64,000 bases of DNA from Setaria digitata. Taxonomy: Eukaryota > Nematoda > Chromadorea > Rhabditida > Setariidae. Made by a program: the position numbers and the translations under genes. The number at the start of each line of letters is the position of its first letter. The stretch's first letter is position 1. Positions 40,009 to 52,505 of the stretch are shown here, piece after piece. The DNA is taken from the NCBI GenBank assembly GCA_003640385.1, contig RCAB01000054.1, positions 124,001-188,000 of the forward strand, read 5' to 3'. Below the pieces are notes generated by a model that was not told where the DNA came from, ran no database searches, and saw nothing but the letters and a program-made list of their open reading frames with translations.

Positions 40009-40260
40009 TTTTACAGAAAAAGTGACAAATTCTTTTTCCTCTTTTCTTTTCACTAGTTTTAGAGAAATAATGATAGGTTCTTTTTTTTTTTCCCCCCCTT
40101 CATTACTTTCAACTCTTTTATTGTGTTTTCTGAATGATAAATGCTAGCAATAAATGAAAAGTATCGTATGAAAAGGAAGCAAAAAAGAAAAAGAAATTGG
40201 AACTAAAAATTTTTTCCTTTTAGTAAATTCCAAATATATATCTATATCTATCTATCTATC

Positions 40261-40363
40261 TATAGTTTGTATATATATATATTGTTTTTTCTTTTAAAAA
40301 AAATATATATATATTTTTTCTTTTTCAAATTAACATTATGTATATATATATATACAAACTATA
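40261..40363. repeat. A/T-rich inverted repeat (hairpin) in a TATA/ATCT microsatellite
   Basis: TATAGTTTGTATATATATATA at 40261-40281 has a matching inverted copy around 40342-40363 (ending ATACAAACTATA), with a 60-bp A/T-rich spacer. A TATC microsatellite precedes it. It could extrude as a cruciform; there is no sign of a transposon. Confidence 0.65.
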
Positions 40364-41055
40364 TATATATAATGGCAGACTCGATGTTTTATGTCAATTT
40401 GAAATGAAGGAAACAAATAAGGACTGCAGAAAATACTGCAAAAATCGCACAATGTACAATTAAAAAAGTATAGTGAAATATAATTTAAGTGAAAGAATCT
40501 AATTAGAAATAAAATGGTGAATTTTTGAAAAAATTTAAAAAGCTTTTTTCTCAAAATTTTACATCTGCTTGGCTGTTATTTTGATAAAATTTTTATAAGA
40601 TTATTGAACTGAGTTTGCTGCATTTTTGGAATAAAATAATTTGCACGTCTAGTAAAAGTTTCTGGATTATTGCTGAAGAATGAGCAATTAATTTCGGAAA
40701 TAATTTGTTATGCAAAAGTTTAAGTCCAAATTTCTACATTTTAAGTTTCAGCTGCAAAGTATGCATTGTTAGAGGTCAATTTGGTACAAATAACAAAAAT
40801 TGAGCTCTATTTTTGCATTTTCAGGATTTTTTTTTTTTTTTTGAGGTATAATTTAGGTGGAAAATGTGGCCATTTGGTTATCAGGAAAACAAAAACAAGA
40901 CAAAATCAAAAGCATTAAGTTTATTTGAAAGAATAAAAAAAAATATAGTTTATGGTCCAATAAAAATGAGGCAAATGCATTATTTTTTGGCTTTGTTATA
41001 GTGGAAACGACTGCTATAAATTTTGTGGAAGAAAATTTTTAGAAAACTTTTTTTA

Positions 41056-41114
41056 AAATTAAGCAGTGATTTGTTGAAATGAGAAAATCATTTCAACAAA
41101 TCACTGCTTAATTT
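41056..41114. repeat. Perfect 27-bp hairpin with a 5-base loop
   Basis: Left arm 41056-41082 and right arm 41088-41114 are exact reverse complements over 27 bases, with loop GAAAA. The arm includes GCAGTGATTTGTTG. A stem this long and perfect does not arise often by chance. The loop is too small for a usual microRNA precursor, and it lies in no gene I can define. It may be a replication fold-back, the core of a small inverted-repeat element, or an RNA hairpin. Confidence 0.85.
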
Positions 41115-42078
41115 AAAATGATAAAACTCTTTCCTCACAAAATTATATTTCTTGAATTCTAAATACAAAGAAAAAAGGAAAGGAAATTTGATAGAAAAAT
41201 TAGCGAATTTCAATTAGCCCTAGTAGATGTGGAAAATGAGAAGATATTTTTACTCCTACTAACTTTTTTAATAGATTTTTTTTCATTTAAAAATTATTGA
41301 AATATTGTTATGAAAATTCAAAAGCCAGAAAAATTAAGAGGAAATTTAGAAAACTGTTGAGGAATTTAACAGAACAAATGCAAGCGAAAAATTATTGAGC
41401 ATGGAAGAACAAAAAATTTATATTACAGCAAAGATTGTTCTTGAGTTAAAAAAAAAATCATAAAATTAAAAAATATTAAAAGCTATTAATTAATTAATCA
41501 AATTACTAATTTGCTTTGCATAATGCCCAAGTCATAATGATGGTGCAGTTTTCGAAAAATACCAACATTTCTTTTGATTAATTTGTGCAATCATTAATTC
41601 AAACATTAATTAGTCATTTATTTTCTTCCAGTTATCCAGCCTTAGGCATAATTGGTAAATATTGCCAATTGTCAAATTCATTTTGAAAAGATTCATACTA
41701 ATCATAGAAAGTAAGTTAAGATCAGAATTTAAATTGCTAATCGACAAATTAGAAAAGAACTTTAGCTTCTGAGTCTGATCTATAATATAACGGATTAATT
41801 AAAGAAAGAAGCTAATTAAACTATGTGCGCTTAAAATATTCTACTGTGTAACGTATGGTATGTTATCGATCAGAAATACATGGAAAATGAATTTATTCCA
41901 AAAGTTCCAAATTGAGTGAAGAAGAAATTTCTGAAGTGAAAAATTTTGAAAATAATGACATAAATTGGATAAATAAATATATGTAAATAAATAAATAAAC
42001 AAATATGCAAAAAACTGAAGAAGTAAATAAACAAATAAATAAATGAAAAAAACAAACCAAAACGCCTACGGCGTATAC

Positions 42079-42253
42079 TGTCCGTTTTCCAAAGAACGGT
42101 CGGTGCGGAACCGACTGAATTGGTTGCCGTTGAAGTGGGCAGAACGTGATCCGGGTGGGAGCCGTGAAAATGAAAATAATTAGTCATTTCCATATGACTT
42201 GAACTTGGCTTAACAAACAGTGGCTCAAGTCTTTTGTCACGTTTGGTCCACAT
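42079..42253 (-). CDS. Orphan coding exon, possible 5' exon of the C2 gene
   Basis: From an ATG at 42253 directly after a TATAACAG acceptor, a minus-strand frame of 58 codons runs to a GTATAC donor in phase 1. The composition is clearly more protein-like than the background (MWTKRDKRLEPLFVKPSSS at its start, several His, Pro, Thr, Ser later). After the donor the frame becomes low-complexity Phe/Ile sequence, so the exon should stop there. Phase 1 would fit the first C2-gene exon if that exon begins after CAGTAAG, across a 9-kb intron. No domain recognised. Confidence 0.4.
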
Positions 42254-45200
42254 TACTGTTATAAATCCGGCAAAGCAGAAAGCCAGCTTGATTAGCTGTT
42301 GTTTTTAATGTAATTAATGAATAGCAATAGTAGGAATAATTAGTAACAGTAGCAATAATGCATTGATTGATGAGGAAGAATTTGTGTTAATCAACTTATT
42401 TCATATAAATGGTAGCTTCTTTTTCCGAAAATTATTGAACTGATACAATAATTGGTCTGAAATTTTACGGGAACTTCCAGCAAATTCCATTATTAAAATT
42501 TAAAAAATTGATAAACGAATAATAAATTGAACATGCAAAAATTCATGAAGCAATTACTAAATTGTTAGAAAAAAAAAAAAAAAAAAAAAAAAAAAAANTA
42601 ATAATTTGAGAAGGAACTAGGATTATAAAGTATTCTTCCTCCTACTTTTCCCTAATTCGAAATTTCCATTAAATAAAGTGGATAGCTGCATACAATTTGA
42701 AAATATATCTTACAAAGTTACAAAATTGCCAATTTGATAAAATTTTTTGCAAAAAAATTTTAAAGGGAAGGATTTAATTTTTTAAAATTATTTTTATGGC
42801 AATTCTGACTTAGAAGATGTTTAATAAATAATTATCAATGAAGGAAAAGATGAGGACCAAGAAATGTCTAACATACCCTTCATTATATGACTTTTGTTAT
42901 GCAAGAAACTATGGGAATTCGCCAATTTTTGGACAAGTTTTTAGAAATTATTAGCCAAGTGTAAAGATTCTCGAGCGGTGCTCAAATATTCCGACATTTG
43001 GAACAAAGAATTTGAACAGAAATGATGAATATTTGAGTTTGACTTTTTTTTTTTTTGCAAATTAAGACTGAGCTTATTAGTTAGGCCCAGTTCGGCGAAG
43101 AAGAAAAGAATGAAATAATTGTTGAGGCGGAAAAAAAAAAGCGCTAGATTAGATTAGTACCGCGAGATGTTCGTTTGGAAATTAATAAGAAGAAAATTTT
43201 AAAGTCAATGCAAATATGAAACTTATTGGACGAAGCTATTTTCTATTAAATTTTTTTTTTCGAAAAAGCAACTTATGCTATTTTTAAATACTTACATTAA
43301 TTTTAATTAAGAGTCTTATAACACATGCATTCCTTTTTTTTTTTTTTTTTAATGAATTAATAAAAAAATTTTTCACACTTTTTGCACTTAATCATTTTCT
43401 CTATACAGATGTAGTGCTAATAATTGAGATGACAAAACAAAAAAAAAAAAAATAAGAAAAAAAAAGAACAACACTGATAAATGAATGAATAAATTGTGAT
43501 AAAAATTTACTTGAAAAGATATGGAAAAATTTATGATGATGATCTTGCTTTTTAAAAAATCTGAAATAGTTTTAATTGTTCAAATTGTTCAGTCTAGTTC
43601 TAGCTGCTTAGAATCTGGTTTCCAGGAAACATGAAGTCGATATTTCCATGGCAGAACCGAGGGATCCAGTTGAAAAAGCCTTCCTTTACTTCATCATCAA
43701 TCGTAAAACATTTGTCAGCACCTTTGCATGAACAATAAAAGTAGCATTCATTTTTTTTTTTTTTTTTTCATTTTCCGAATGATAAAAAAAGGGAAAGCTA
43801 AAGGAAATAATTTGTGTCACACAGTTATTAGTAAAATAAAATATAAATAAAAATCGATTAAAACTCAATAATTTTCCTTTTTTTTATCATTATTATTATC
43901 ATTAGGGTAGTGGTGATAAATGGTGATAAATTTAACAGCTTTACACAAAGACAAACAATGAAAATGGCATTTAATTGTAAAATTAATTCGAAACAAAAAA
44001 GAAATTATAGTTCATATCAACATTTTAAAATAAAAACAAATCATTTCAATATTTTAAATGGCAAACAAAATCCCTATATTTTTTTGAAATTTAAAACCAG
44101 ATTGACTTGAATCAGAGCAACATTTATTAAATTTTAATGGAAATAATTTGGAAAGTAATTTCAGTCAGTTTTCTTTCGGAAATCCTAAAATTAGACTATA
44201 CAGTTAATTAGGCATCTTAAAGTAGTAGATAAAGAAAGAAGTATGTAAATCCACCACGCTATACAGGTATATTTTAATTTTTGATTGATCAGCTTTTTGT
44301 GTACTTTAGGAAAAGCTGAATCTTACGAGAAATTTCAATTATAAAAGAAATTTATGACGAAAATGCTAAATAAATTTCAGTTGCAATTATCAAAATTGCT
44401 GTCATCTTATGATTGTTTCTGCTAAGCAAACGTTTTGATCGCTTCCTGATTTTACCTGTTTATTTTAATCAGTCAATTTTGTGTTAACACGAACTTATCT
44501 TCAGGTAAGTTTATTCTCCCTTTAAGTGCTAGACATAATTTTAGAGTCAATTTTACCACTTTTTTCTTCAAATTCATACATACCTGTCTGTCACCTACAA
44601 TACTTGTTGATCTGTAATTTTTTTCTTTCTGAATCTTCTTTTCTTAATCCGAATTTTCCGATTTAGTGATGTTCAGTCTATCGTACAATTTCTCAACACT
44701 ACCGTAAAAGTAAGAATTGATGATAGTGCTGCCTAGTTTGAATTCAGAAGAATTATATTCAAAATCACATGAAGCCAGAAAGTGGAATGAAAGGAGTAGA
44801 ACTAACTTCTAATTAGTGTAGTGTAAGTAGTAGCGGAAGCAAAAAGTGCATTCATTTTCATTCCTCTCAAAGAAAGCAAGCCAAAAAAGTTTGGCTCTAA
44901 AGCTCAGTCTGTTTTCGATACCCAAAAAAAGTTCAATTAAAAAAAAAAAAAAAAAAAAAGTGAAAGAAAAACACATTGAAAGGAAGAAATTGATGAAAGG
45001 AATGTTTCGAGGAAAAGTTTTAATATCAAAACTTTGTCCAGGAAAGAAAAAAAAAGAAAAAACAACCTGAAAAAAGAGAAAGGAGCATTTTCAGTGTGTA
45101 TGAAATTCATTTATATTCAACAATGTTCAATTTATTTTAATTTGAAAGAAGAAAGAGTCAATTTAAAGAAGAAAACGTTCTCACTGATAGCAAATAACAA

Positions 45201-48200
45201 AAATTTGATTTTTTTTTTTTTTTTTTAAAATGGCTTCCAATTTTCTATTCGTATGCTTTTTTCCTTTTTCTTTTTTTGCTAATTGGATTTAACTATCATT
45301 GCGAATGCAAAAATGAAACAAACAAAAGAACGAAAAGTGAAATGAACATTTAGCATCTGAAATTACATTGCTTTTGTGATAAGACGTCATACGTGATTAA
45401 ATACGTCTTTTCCGTGAGACATGATTCGATGGAAAAGAGTGTAGGAAAGTGCGTTTAATTTCTTCCATTGATAATTAGTTACACCTTTCATTCTCATTCA
45501 TTTTACTTCATTTTTAAGTAGAAATAAAATGGCTCAAAAACTAAGTTAATAAGTAATAATAATAATAAAAATGCAAATAAAGAAAAATAGATAACAATAC
45601 TTAACATAAGTCACTTAACACAATTGAACCACGTTCGAAAAGTTTCGCTTTTATTTTCTATTTTTTTTTTTTCTTTTTTGACAATTGACAAATTTTTCAA
45701 ATAAATTAAATAGGTTTTGCTATTTGCGAGGAAATTATGAAGCAAGTCAAGTATGATGTTCAGTAAACAACCAAAAATTCAATTGCGACTTAAAAAAAAA
45801 AAAAAAAGAATTTTTTTTTCTCTGAATAGAGGCTGGAAAATTCGCAAAATATAATCTAAAATTCTGAGTTTGAAGCTATTTTTATACCTCACCTGGAACT
45901 ACATATCATATCCTATGAACTGTATAAGCAGATGAAATTTTTAATTCCCAAAATCTCTTCTAATAAATTTAAATTAAAGAGAAAGATTTTTGAATTCTGA
46001 AAAGTTTTCCTTTTGATAAAATTTTATCCTCATAGAATATTTCTTTAGCATTTGTCTTTTTCTTTTTCATTTTTTGCTTGTTTTTAGTAATATTCTAGAA
46101 TATACCAGTTTATTGATAAAACTTTAAAATACATTATCTCTCATCATGTGATAACTGAAATCATTATAATAATTACATTTCGAATAAATTCAAAGTTTCA
46201 TTTAATACGAACAGATGGCATTTTCCTTTTCATGTTTTCAGATAGCCAAGAAATCACTTTAAATGCATAATGATTATCTATCTCATTATTCAGTACTACT
46301 TTTCTCTGAGAAATACTTTAACTGGCCTAGGCTGATCACGAGAAAGTCATCGAAATGATATTTTATAATGCGTTTGTTAGGTAAAATTATTTGTTGGTTG
46401 TTGAAATTTTCTCCAGCAAAATTGTTTTGTATCATTTTAAAATAGTATTAAGTCAAAGTTAAGCTATAACAATTGCTGATAATTGATGATATATATCAGT
46501 AGCTTCCAACTAAATGACTTATTGTTTATTTTTTGAATGCACCATTAAGTGGTCACTTGTGAAAAAAGGTAAACAAATGACAAAAGTGCGGTAAATATTT
46601 GAGCGGACTTTCCACAGTTATAAAATAGAGAGAAAATTATTGAAAGATGAAAGGAACAGTTATTGTGTAGTAAAAAAACAAAAAACAAAAGAAATTTTAT
46701 AAAATATTGGCTAGTCGTTGAAGCATTTCTCGAGAAATTGTTATATGTTGTGGTAATTTTTCTCAAGAAATATTCAAGTTCCTGCTAAAATAACCTTTCC
46801 GTTTGTTTGATCAATCAAAAAACAAAAAAAAAAAGGAAAAGGAAAAATTGTGTAAAATTTGATTTTGCTTTTTTTTTTTTTTTTTTTTTACGCAAGGGAT
46901 TTGATATATCCATAACAAATAAATACATTAAATTCTGTTTGGTTAACGTTAAAGCTGTTGTTAATGTGGTGAAAAAGTTTTCAAAATTTTTTGAACTAAT
47001 CATTTGATGTTTTTCTTTTTGGAATGAGCAAAGAAAGAGGGAAAATCAATGAAATATTTGTAAGAATAAGTGTAAAATGAAAGTTTTTATATGTTTTTAT
47101 CCATATTTACTGATTATTCTCAATACATAATAAAATACTTCTTAAGAAAACCTTCTCCCACCTACAAAAAAAAAAAAAAAAAAAAAGTGAAAATAGGAAG
47201 AAATGAGAAAGAAGAGAGAGGGAAAGGGAGAGAGAGAGAGAAAGAAGATACCGGAGGAGAAATGTGAAGTTGAAAGATACCTCCTATATCTCACTGAGGA
47301 AATGGAAAGTGAGAAGGATAGTTGGAAGTTATGGCTCTGGTTTAGGTGAGCAATTAGGCCTGGACTAAGAAGAAAGAAAGCCTTTCTGGCTAAATGACAA
47401 TTTATTGGATATTATTGGGAAGGGAAGAAAGAATGTGAATGTGATCGTTATTGACAAGCTAAAGTGATGCAAAAAAGAAATTTACTAATAGAAAGGGAGG
47501 AAAAACAACTATAACAAAAAAATAAGAGGAAAGAAAAGGAAAATTTATGAAAACTGTAAATTTAATAAAAATTTTCAGTTTTTTAATTAAAACTTTGCAC
47601 AAAAAAAATTATCGCTTAATAATATTTGTATAAAAAAGAAAAGAAGGGAATTTAAATTGTAAATATGAAGAAACAAGGTGATAAATAAATTCAGTGAAAT
47701 TTTTTTTTTTTTTTGAGAGAGAGATGTTAAACAAATTACAACTAAATTGTTTCGTTTCATTTCATTTTATTTCTTTTCTTTTTGGAAAAAAGTTTAAAGT
47801 TAGAAGGAAAGGTCAAGAGGTCAGAGGTTGAGGATGGAAGGAGATGGATGATTAGTAGTGTCTAAGGTAAGGATGAACAATGTTTACGGTGGCCAGATCG
47901 AAATGAATTGAGTGGAAAAATGCAGCTGTCGAAGAAAAGGGAACGGAACGGATCGTCCTCAAACAGAAAATTAATGAACAGATTGATTCTCTCAACTTGG
48001 CCTCGTCTAAGATCAATTATTACTATTCTTAATTAGTCTTAATTGTTTCATTCGTTAGTCTTACTCATTAAATGGTTTGTTTTTATCATAAAACTGAAGA
48101 GAAATTATAATCAATCATTGACTGATTTTAGAAAATTAATTTAAAAGTGGAACTTCATGAATGTTGATGAATTATATCATTTTAGGTATTTCAGTTAATT

Positions 48201-50499
48201 ATTTCATTAAATAAAAAAAAGTGACAGTCGAGTGACAAAGATTATGAATTATTGTTGCGTATCAGTGGGGAATTTTTATGACCTAATACTTTACCAAAAT
48301 AAGCAAGTAGTTAAAGCTGAAATTCTAATTACAAAAACTGCTTTTGCTTCTCTTTATTCCTTAGCTTAGCCAATTTAACTGAAGTTGTAATAAAAGATGT
48401 GAGAATCAAAGATCTAAGAAATTCAGTTGTTTTATTTACGAAAACAGTGGTGCTAATGAATATGTTGTAATGTATTTTAGCGTCAACAATCAGTAACCAA
48501 TCGGTACTGATAATCTAAAATAATCAGTCAATCACTCCTATCACCGCACTTGTTGGCTAGAAAGGAAAGTTTCTCCAAGACAGCGGACATAGCTTGCTAA
48601 TAAATCCATAAGAGAAATATAATAACCTGCGGTAGGTGCAGATTAATTAATATTCAGTAGTGCATTTGAATGGTAAGATGATAGTTTAGAGATAAGAAAT
48701 TGGAAAAAGAGAGATGAAGTGAGGTTGATATTAACAGGTAGAATTAAGATGAATCAAACAGCAGGTAAATGAAAAGTTAAATGATAGCATAGGAGAAAGT
48801 TTGACATCGCGAATCAGATAAGAAGGAATAAAATTAGGGAGAATGGATAAGAGATATAAAGTCTTCCTCCTGTCTCCTACCGTTCGTTTGTTGACTGACG
48901 AAAAAAATAACTTGAAAATCACAAATGTTTCATTTAAAAAAGAAGGTGAAAAAGTTTTCCACCCAATAGGAGGGGTTATCAAAATTAAACGCATAATTGA
49001 TAAACTTTTTTGATTAAACTGATAGGAAAAGCAACTAGTTAGACCGAGACAAACGATAATTAGTGCAATGAAGGGTTTACTTGTTGCTTGCTGATTCAAA
49101 TATACCTATTTATCCTTTATCAATCCTCGCAATGGCTTATTTATGAAATGGCGTCCTTAATTAACCGTCATTTCTTTTAATTAACTCTCATTAACCACTT
49201 TATTTAACATATTAATTATTACTATATATATACGCTTGTTATAATCGCAATTGTTCAAATGTTATAATGAAACGGAAAAAATTTCCTTCTTAATTTCCTA
49301 CTTTATATTGCTTGATCTCTATTACAACGATGTATTATCATGCATGATCATGATTCCAGTATGAATATCATGATAATATATGAGAGTATATTTTACTTAT
49401 ATTTAATTATTTCTATCTGTAAAATCTTTTATACAAGAGCAATAATATCAACAATTCAGTAGTAATGAAAAGGATGAAAAATTACACTAACAGCAACAAT
49501 AATGATAATAATAACTTTGCTAGTGACAAGCCAATATCAGTAGCTTCCTTATTCTTGATAAGACTTCTTTATTCATACAAAAACATTATTTCATCACTTT
49601 AACGATCGTATCGCAGAGCTATCATTATCATTACGATAACCTAGAATTACCTAAACAGATGATAATTATACTTTAATTTAAAAAAAAAAAAAAAAAAATA
49701 TCAAAAGTTGATGGCAGAAAAAAAAAAGAGACATTGTCAATATAGAGGAAAGACACGATTAATAAATTCATGCTCATTGCAATTGTTAAATAAATGGTAG
49801 TAATGGTCGTTGTGATATGGAAAAAGAGAAATTGACTCAAAATAATAGTGAACGGGCTTAATTATAAAACTAAATAGGCTAATTTGAAGTGAAAAAAAGA
49901 GAAATAAATTGGGAGATGTACTGTTTCCAAAAGTCTAAGTGATCAGATACCAAAAAATATTGGAATGAGAAAGGCAGTGGAAAGAAATACTTTGTTAAAT
50001 GTAATCAAAAACAATATTTGAAGTTAGAAAACCGCGAAATAGCGAGTATCATGACGAGACGGAAATTGGAAATTACGTAGTAACTGCAACAGAATCTTCA
50101 AAAAATATTGAGCATAGCATTTTTGGAATAAAGGGATGGTGGATTGTGATAAAGTCACTCAATTCAATTGCGATGGAATAAGATAATTAATGATGATCAT
50201 TTGTATGAGGAAAGACGGATCTACGAATTTTATGATATTTTGGGATTAAACTAAGAATTGCTCAGCTGCTGATTGTAATTTGAAGATGACGACAAAACAA
50301 TTTGAAATTAAGTGGCCAGTGAAAAAGTCTTAATGAATGATTCCAGTAGCAGCTTGTTGTGCAAGTGTATAGTAACTTTTTGGATCTCTAATCCAAACAA
50401 TTAACTACTAGTGAAAGAAATTATTATTAAATGGAAATGAAATTTATTTAAAAAAAAAAAAAAAAAAGAAAAAAACTAGAAAACACAAGTACAAAATAA

Positions 50500-50770
50500 T
50501 AAAAAAAAACTGTAAGTACAGTACTTAGATGTCGCTGCCACTCGAATAATTATCAAATAAGAATCTAACGCACAGTATCTTTTTGTTTTTTTGGCTAAAA
50601 TAGCTACAGAATGGCAATCCTAACGTACAGTGCTCTGGATATTACTGTAACCAGGACAATCAATAAATTTCGGCTTAGAATAATCCGAATATTTCCATAC
50701 TGTAATAAAAGCCAAATAAAGAGCCTACAGTAGCATAGATATTATGGTAATTAAGATGATTAGCAAACTA
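50500..50770. repeat. Diverged copy of the ACTGTA-type repeat
   Basis: Motifs such as AGTACAGTACTTAG, TATTACTGTAACCAGGACAA, ATACTGTAATAAAA and CCTACAGTAGCATAG recur here and resemble units of the array at 13840-14260. It is followed by a (GAA)n tract at about 50778-50800. A dispersed, decayed repeat is the simplest reading. Confidence 0.4.
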
Positions 50771-52272
50771 AGACTTTGAAGAAGAAGAAGAAGAAGAAGA
50801 AAAAAAAGAAGAAAACAAGAGGGGAAAAAGTGAAATTAGGCAGTACTTTAAGATCGATGCGGCAATTTTGGTAAGAACGAGTAATAATTATTGAAGTGAA
50901 TGTTAGAGTATTTGAAAAAATGCCAAAAGATTCACAAATCGTGAAAAGTGAACAATTATAGAGAAATGATCAAAAAAATGTTCATTATTTTTCCTTCCTA
51001 TTAATTAATAGAAAACAATAATAGGTAGCTTGAAGACTGTGCAAAAACTATTATCACAAAAGAGTTTTAATTTTATAACATCATATCTGTCTAATCTTCT
51101 ATCATGTTAAGAATCGAAAAGAGCTTCTTGTCGAAGTGTTAATCATTTTCAGTTTTCTTCTCAAGCAATGCCATAACTTACACATTCACTGCTCAATGAC
51201 TTTTACTATTAACTTGATGACAATTTACTAAGTTCAAATAGTAACACATACTGCAATACTTTCTCGATGACTAGAAATTCTTAGAATTTCATCAAACTGC
51301 AATTTGTCATCAAATTTCAATTTCGCATCAAAAGCTGATCATTTCTTTTAATTAAAATAAGAATTTATTAAAGATAACATTGTGAAGAATTCCTACGGCA
51401 TTGAAATATTTGACAAAAGGAAAAGTTTAAAGTTAAATTTAAACCGACAAAATTGCAAAAAGCTCATTGAAGATATATTATTAGTCAATTAATGAATATT
51501 TGAATGATTATTGAAAAAGCTACTTTATTCAGTCAGATGAGTATTAGTGTTAGTCGTTTAGCGTCTAGCGCTATTTCATTATTGTTAACACTAGTCTTAT
51601 CAATTCTAACAAATTTTTTCATCTCATCTCATTCGCTAACTCGCCAAAATTCACTTTAAACTATTCCTCACATTTACCAAACTTCTTCTGACCACTGGTC
51701 ATCTTCATTCCTTTGCCAAACGATTAATTCAGTTTATTTTCCCAACATTCATCACTGCAGTATGACAGCACCTCAAGTAGAACGAAATCTGAAGTAGCTC
51801 AATAATCGATGAACCATTCATTCTTCTAGTGTAGAATAAGATCTTTTATCACTGCATGATAGCGAACGAATGATAAAATTGAAAACAAAAAATGAAATGA
51901 TAAAAAATTAAAGAATGATACAGATAAAAAAAGAAAGGAAGACAAAATTGGCAATGTTCTTTTGCCAAAAAGTACTATAAATTTTCATTCAAATCCTTTA
52001 TGAATATATTTTATTGCTGAATTCCTTTTTTTTTTTTCTCTCGGAAGAAATGAATACTCATTAGTGTTATGTTATAAAAAAAAACAAAAATCTCTGGGCT
52101 ATCACTGTAATCAACAATTCTTCCATCAAAATCAATTCAGGCCAAAACGGCTTATTCGAGTTGAATAATTGAATAGATTTTGCTTATTGTTACAATGAGG
52201 CTTGTCCAACCTGTCGTCAATGTCAAGAAATTATTTAAAAGTCAGAAATTTCAATAATTATTTGGAAGACAT

Positions 52273-52505
52273 GAACAATTAGGCATTGAATTAATTAGTT
52301 CCTATAAAATATATTACTTGACTTACAACCTTTACCCCAAGCATATTTTTTTAGTAAAAATAAAACTTAAAATTTGAAGAAAAAAGAGNGAACAATTAGG
52401 CATTGAATTAATTAGTTCCTATAAAATATATTACTTGACTTACAACCTTTACCCCAAGCATATTTTTTTAGTAAAAATAAAACTTAAAATTTGAAGAAAA
52501 AAGAG
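52273..52505. repeat. 116-bp direct duplication flanking one N (likely assembly seam)
   Basis: Bases 52273-52388 and 52390-52505 appear identical, with N at 52389 between. This is the longest of the N-flanking duplications in the window and the clearest case of two overlapping contigs placed end to end. Confidence 0.9.

Larger units (their letters stand above)
33667..42078. other. Gene-poor A+T-rich region
   Basis: More than 8 kb with no supported gene. It holds a single-N seam with a partly repeated flank (35613-35696), another N seam with duplication near 39948, an A/T-rich hairpin at 40261-40363 and a perfect 27-bp hairpin at 41056-41114. If the exon at 42079-42253 belongs to the C2 gene, this whole stretch would be its first intron. 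Confidence 0.5.

Noticed and set aside
41870..42078. Phe/Ile/Tyr-rich extension of the frame after the orphan exon at 42079-42253
   Set aside because: It is the translation of AAATAAATAAA-type low-complexity DNA beyond a plausible donor, not a membrane protein.
44846..45228. Lys-rich plus-strand frames
   Set aside because: They are produced by poly-A and GAAA-type low-complexity DNA; no domain or splice support.
48731..49099. 122-codon minus-strand open frame with a hydrophobic start
   Set aside because: The N terminus resembles a signal peptide, but the rest has no recognisable domain, no splice context and A+T-driven composition. Chance cannot be excluded, so it is not annotated.
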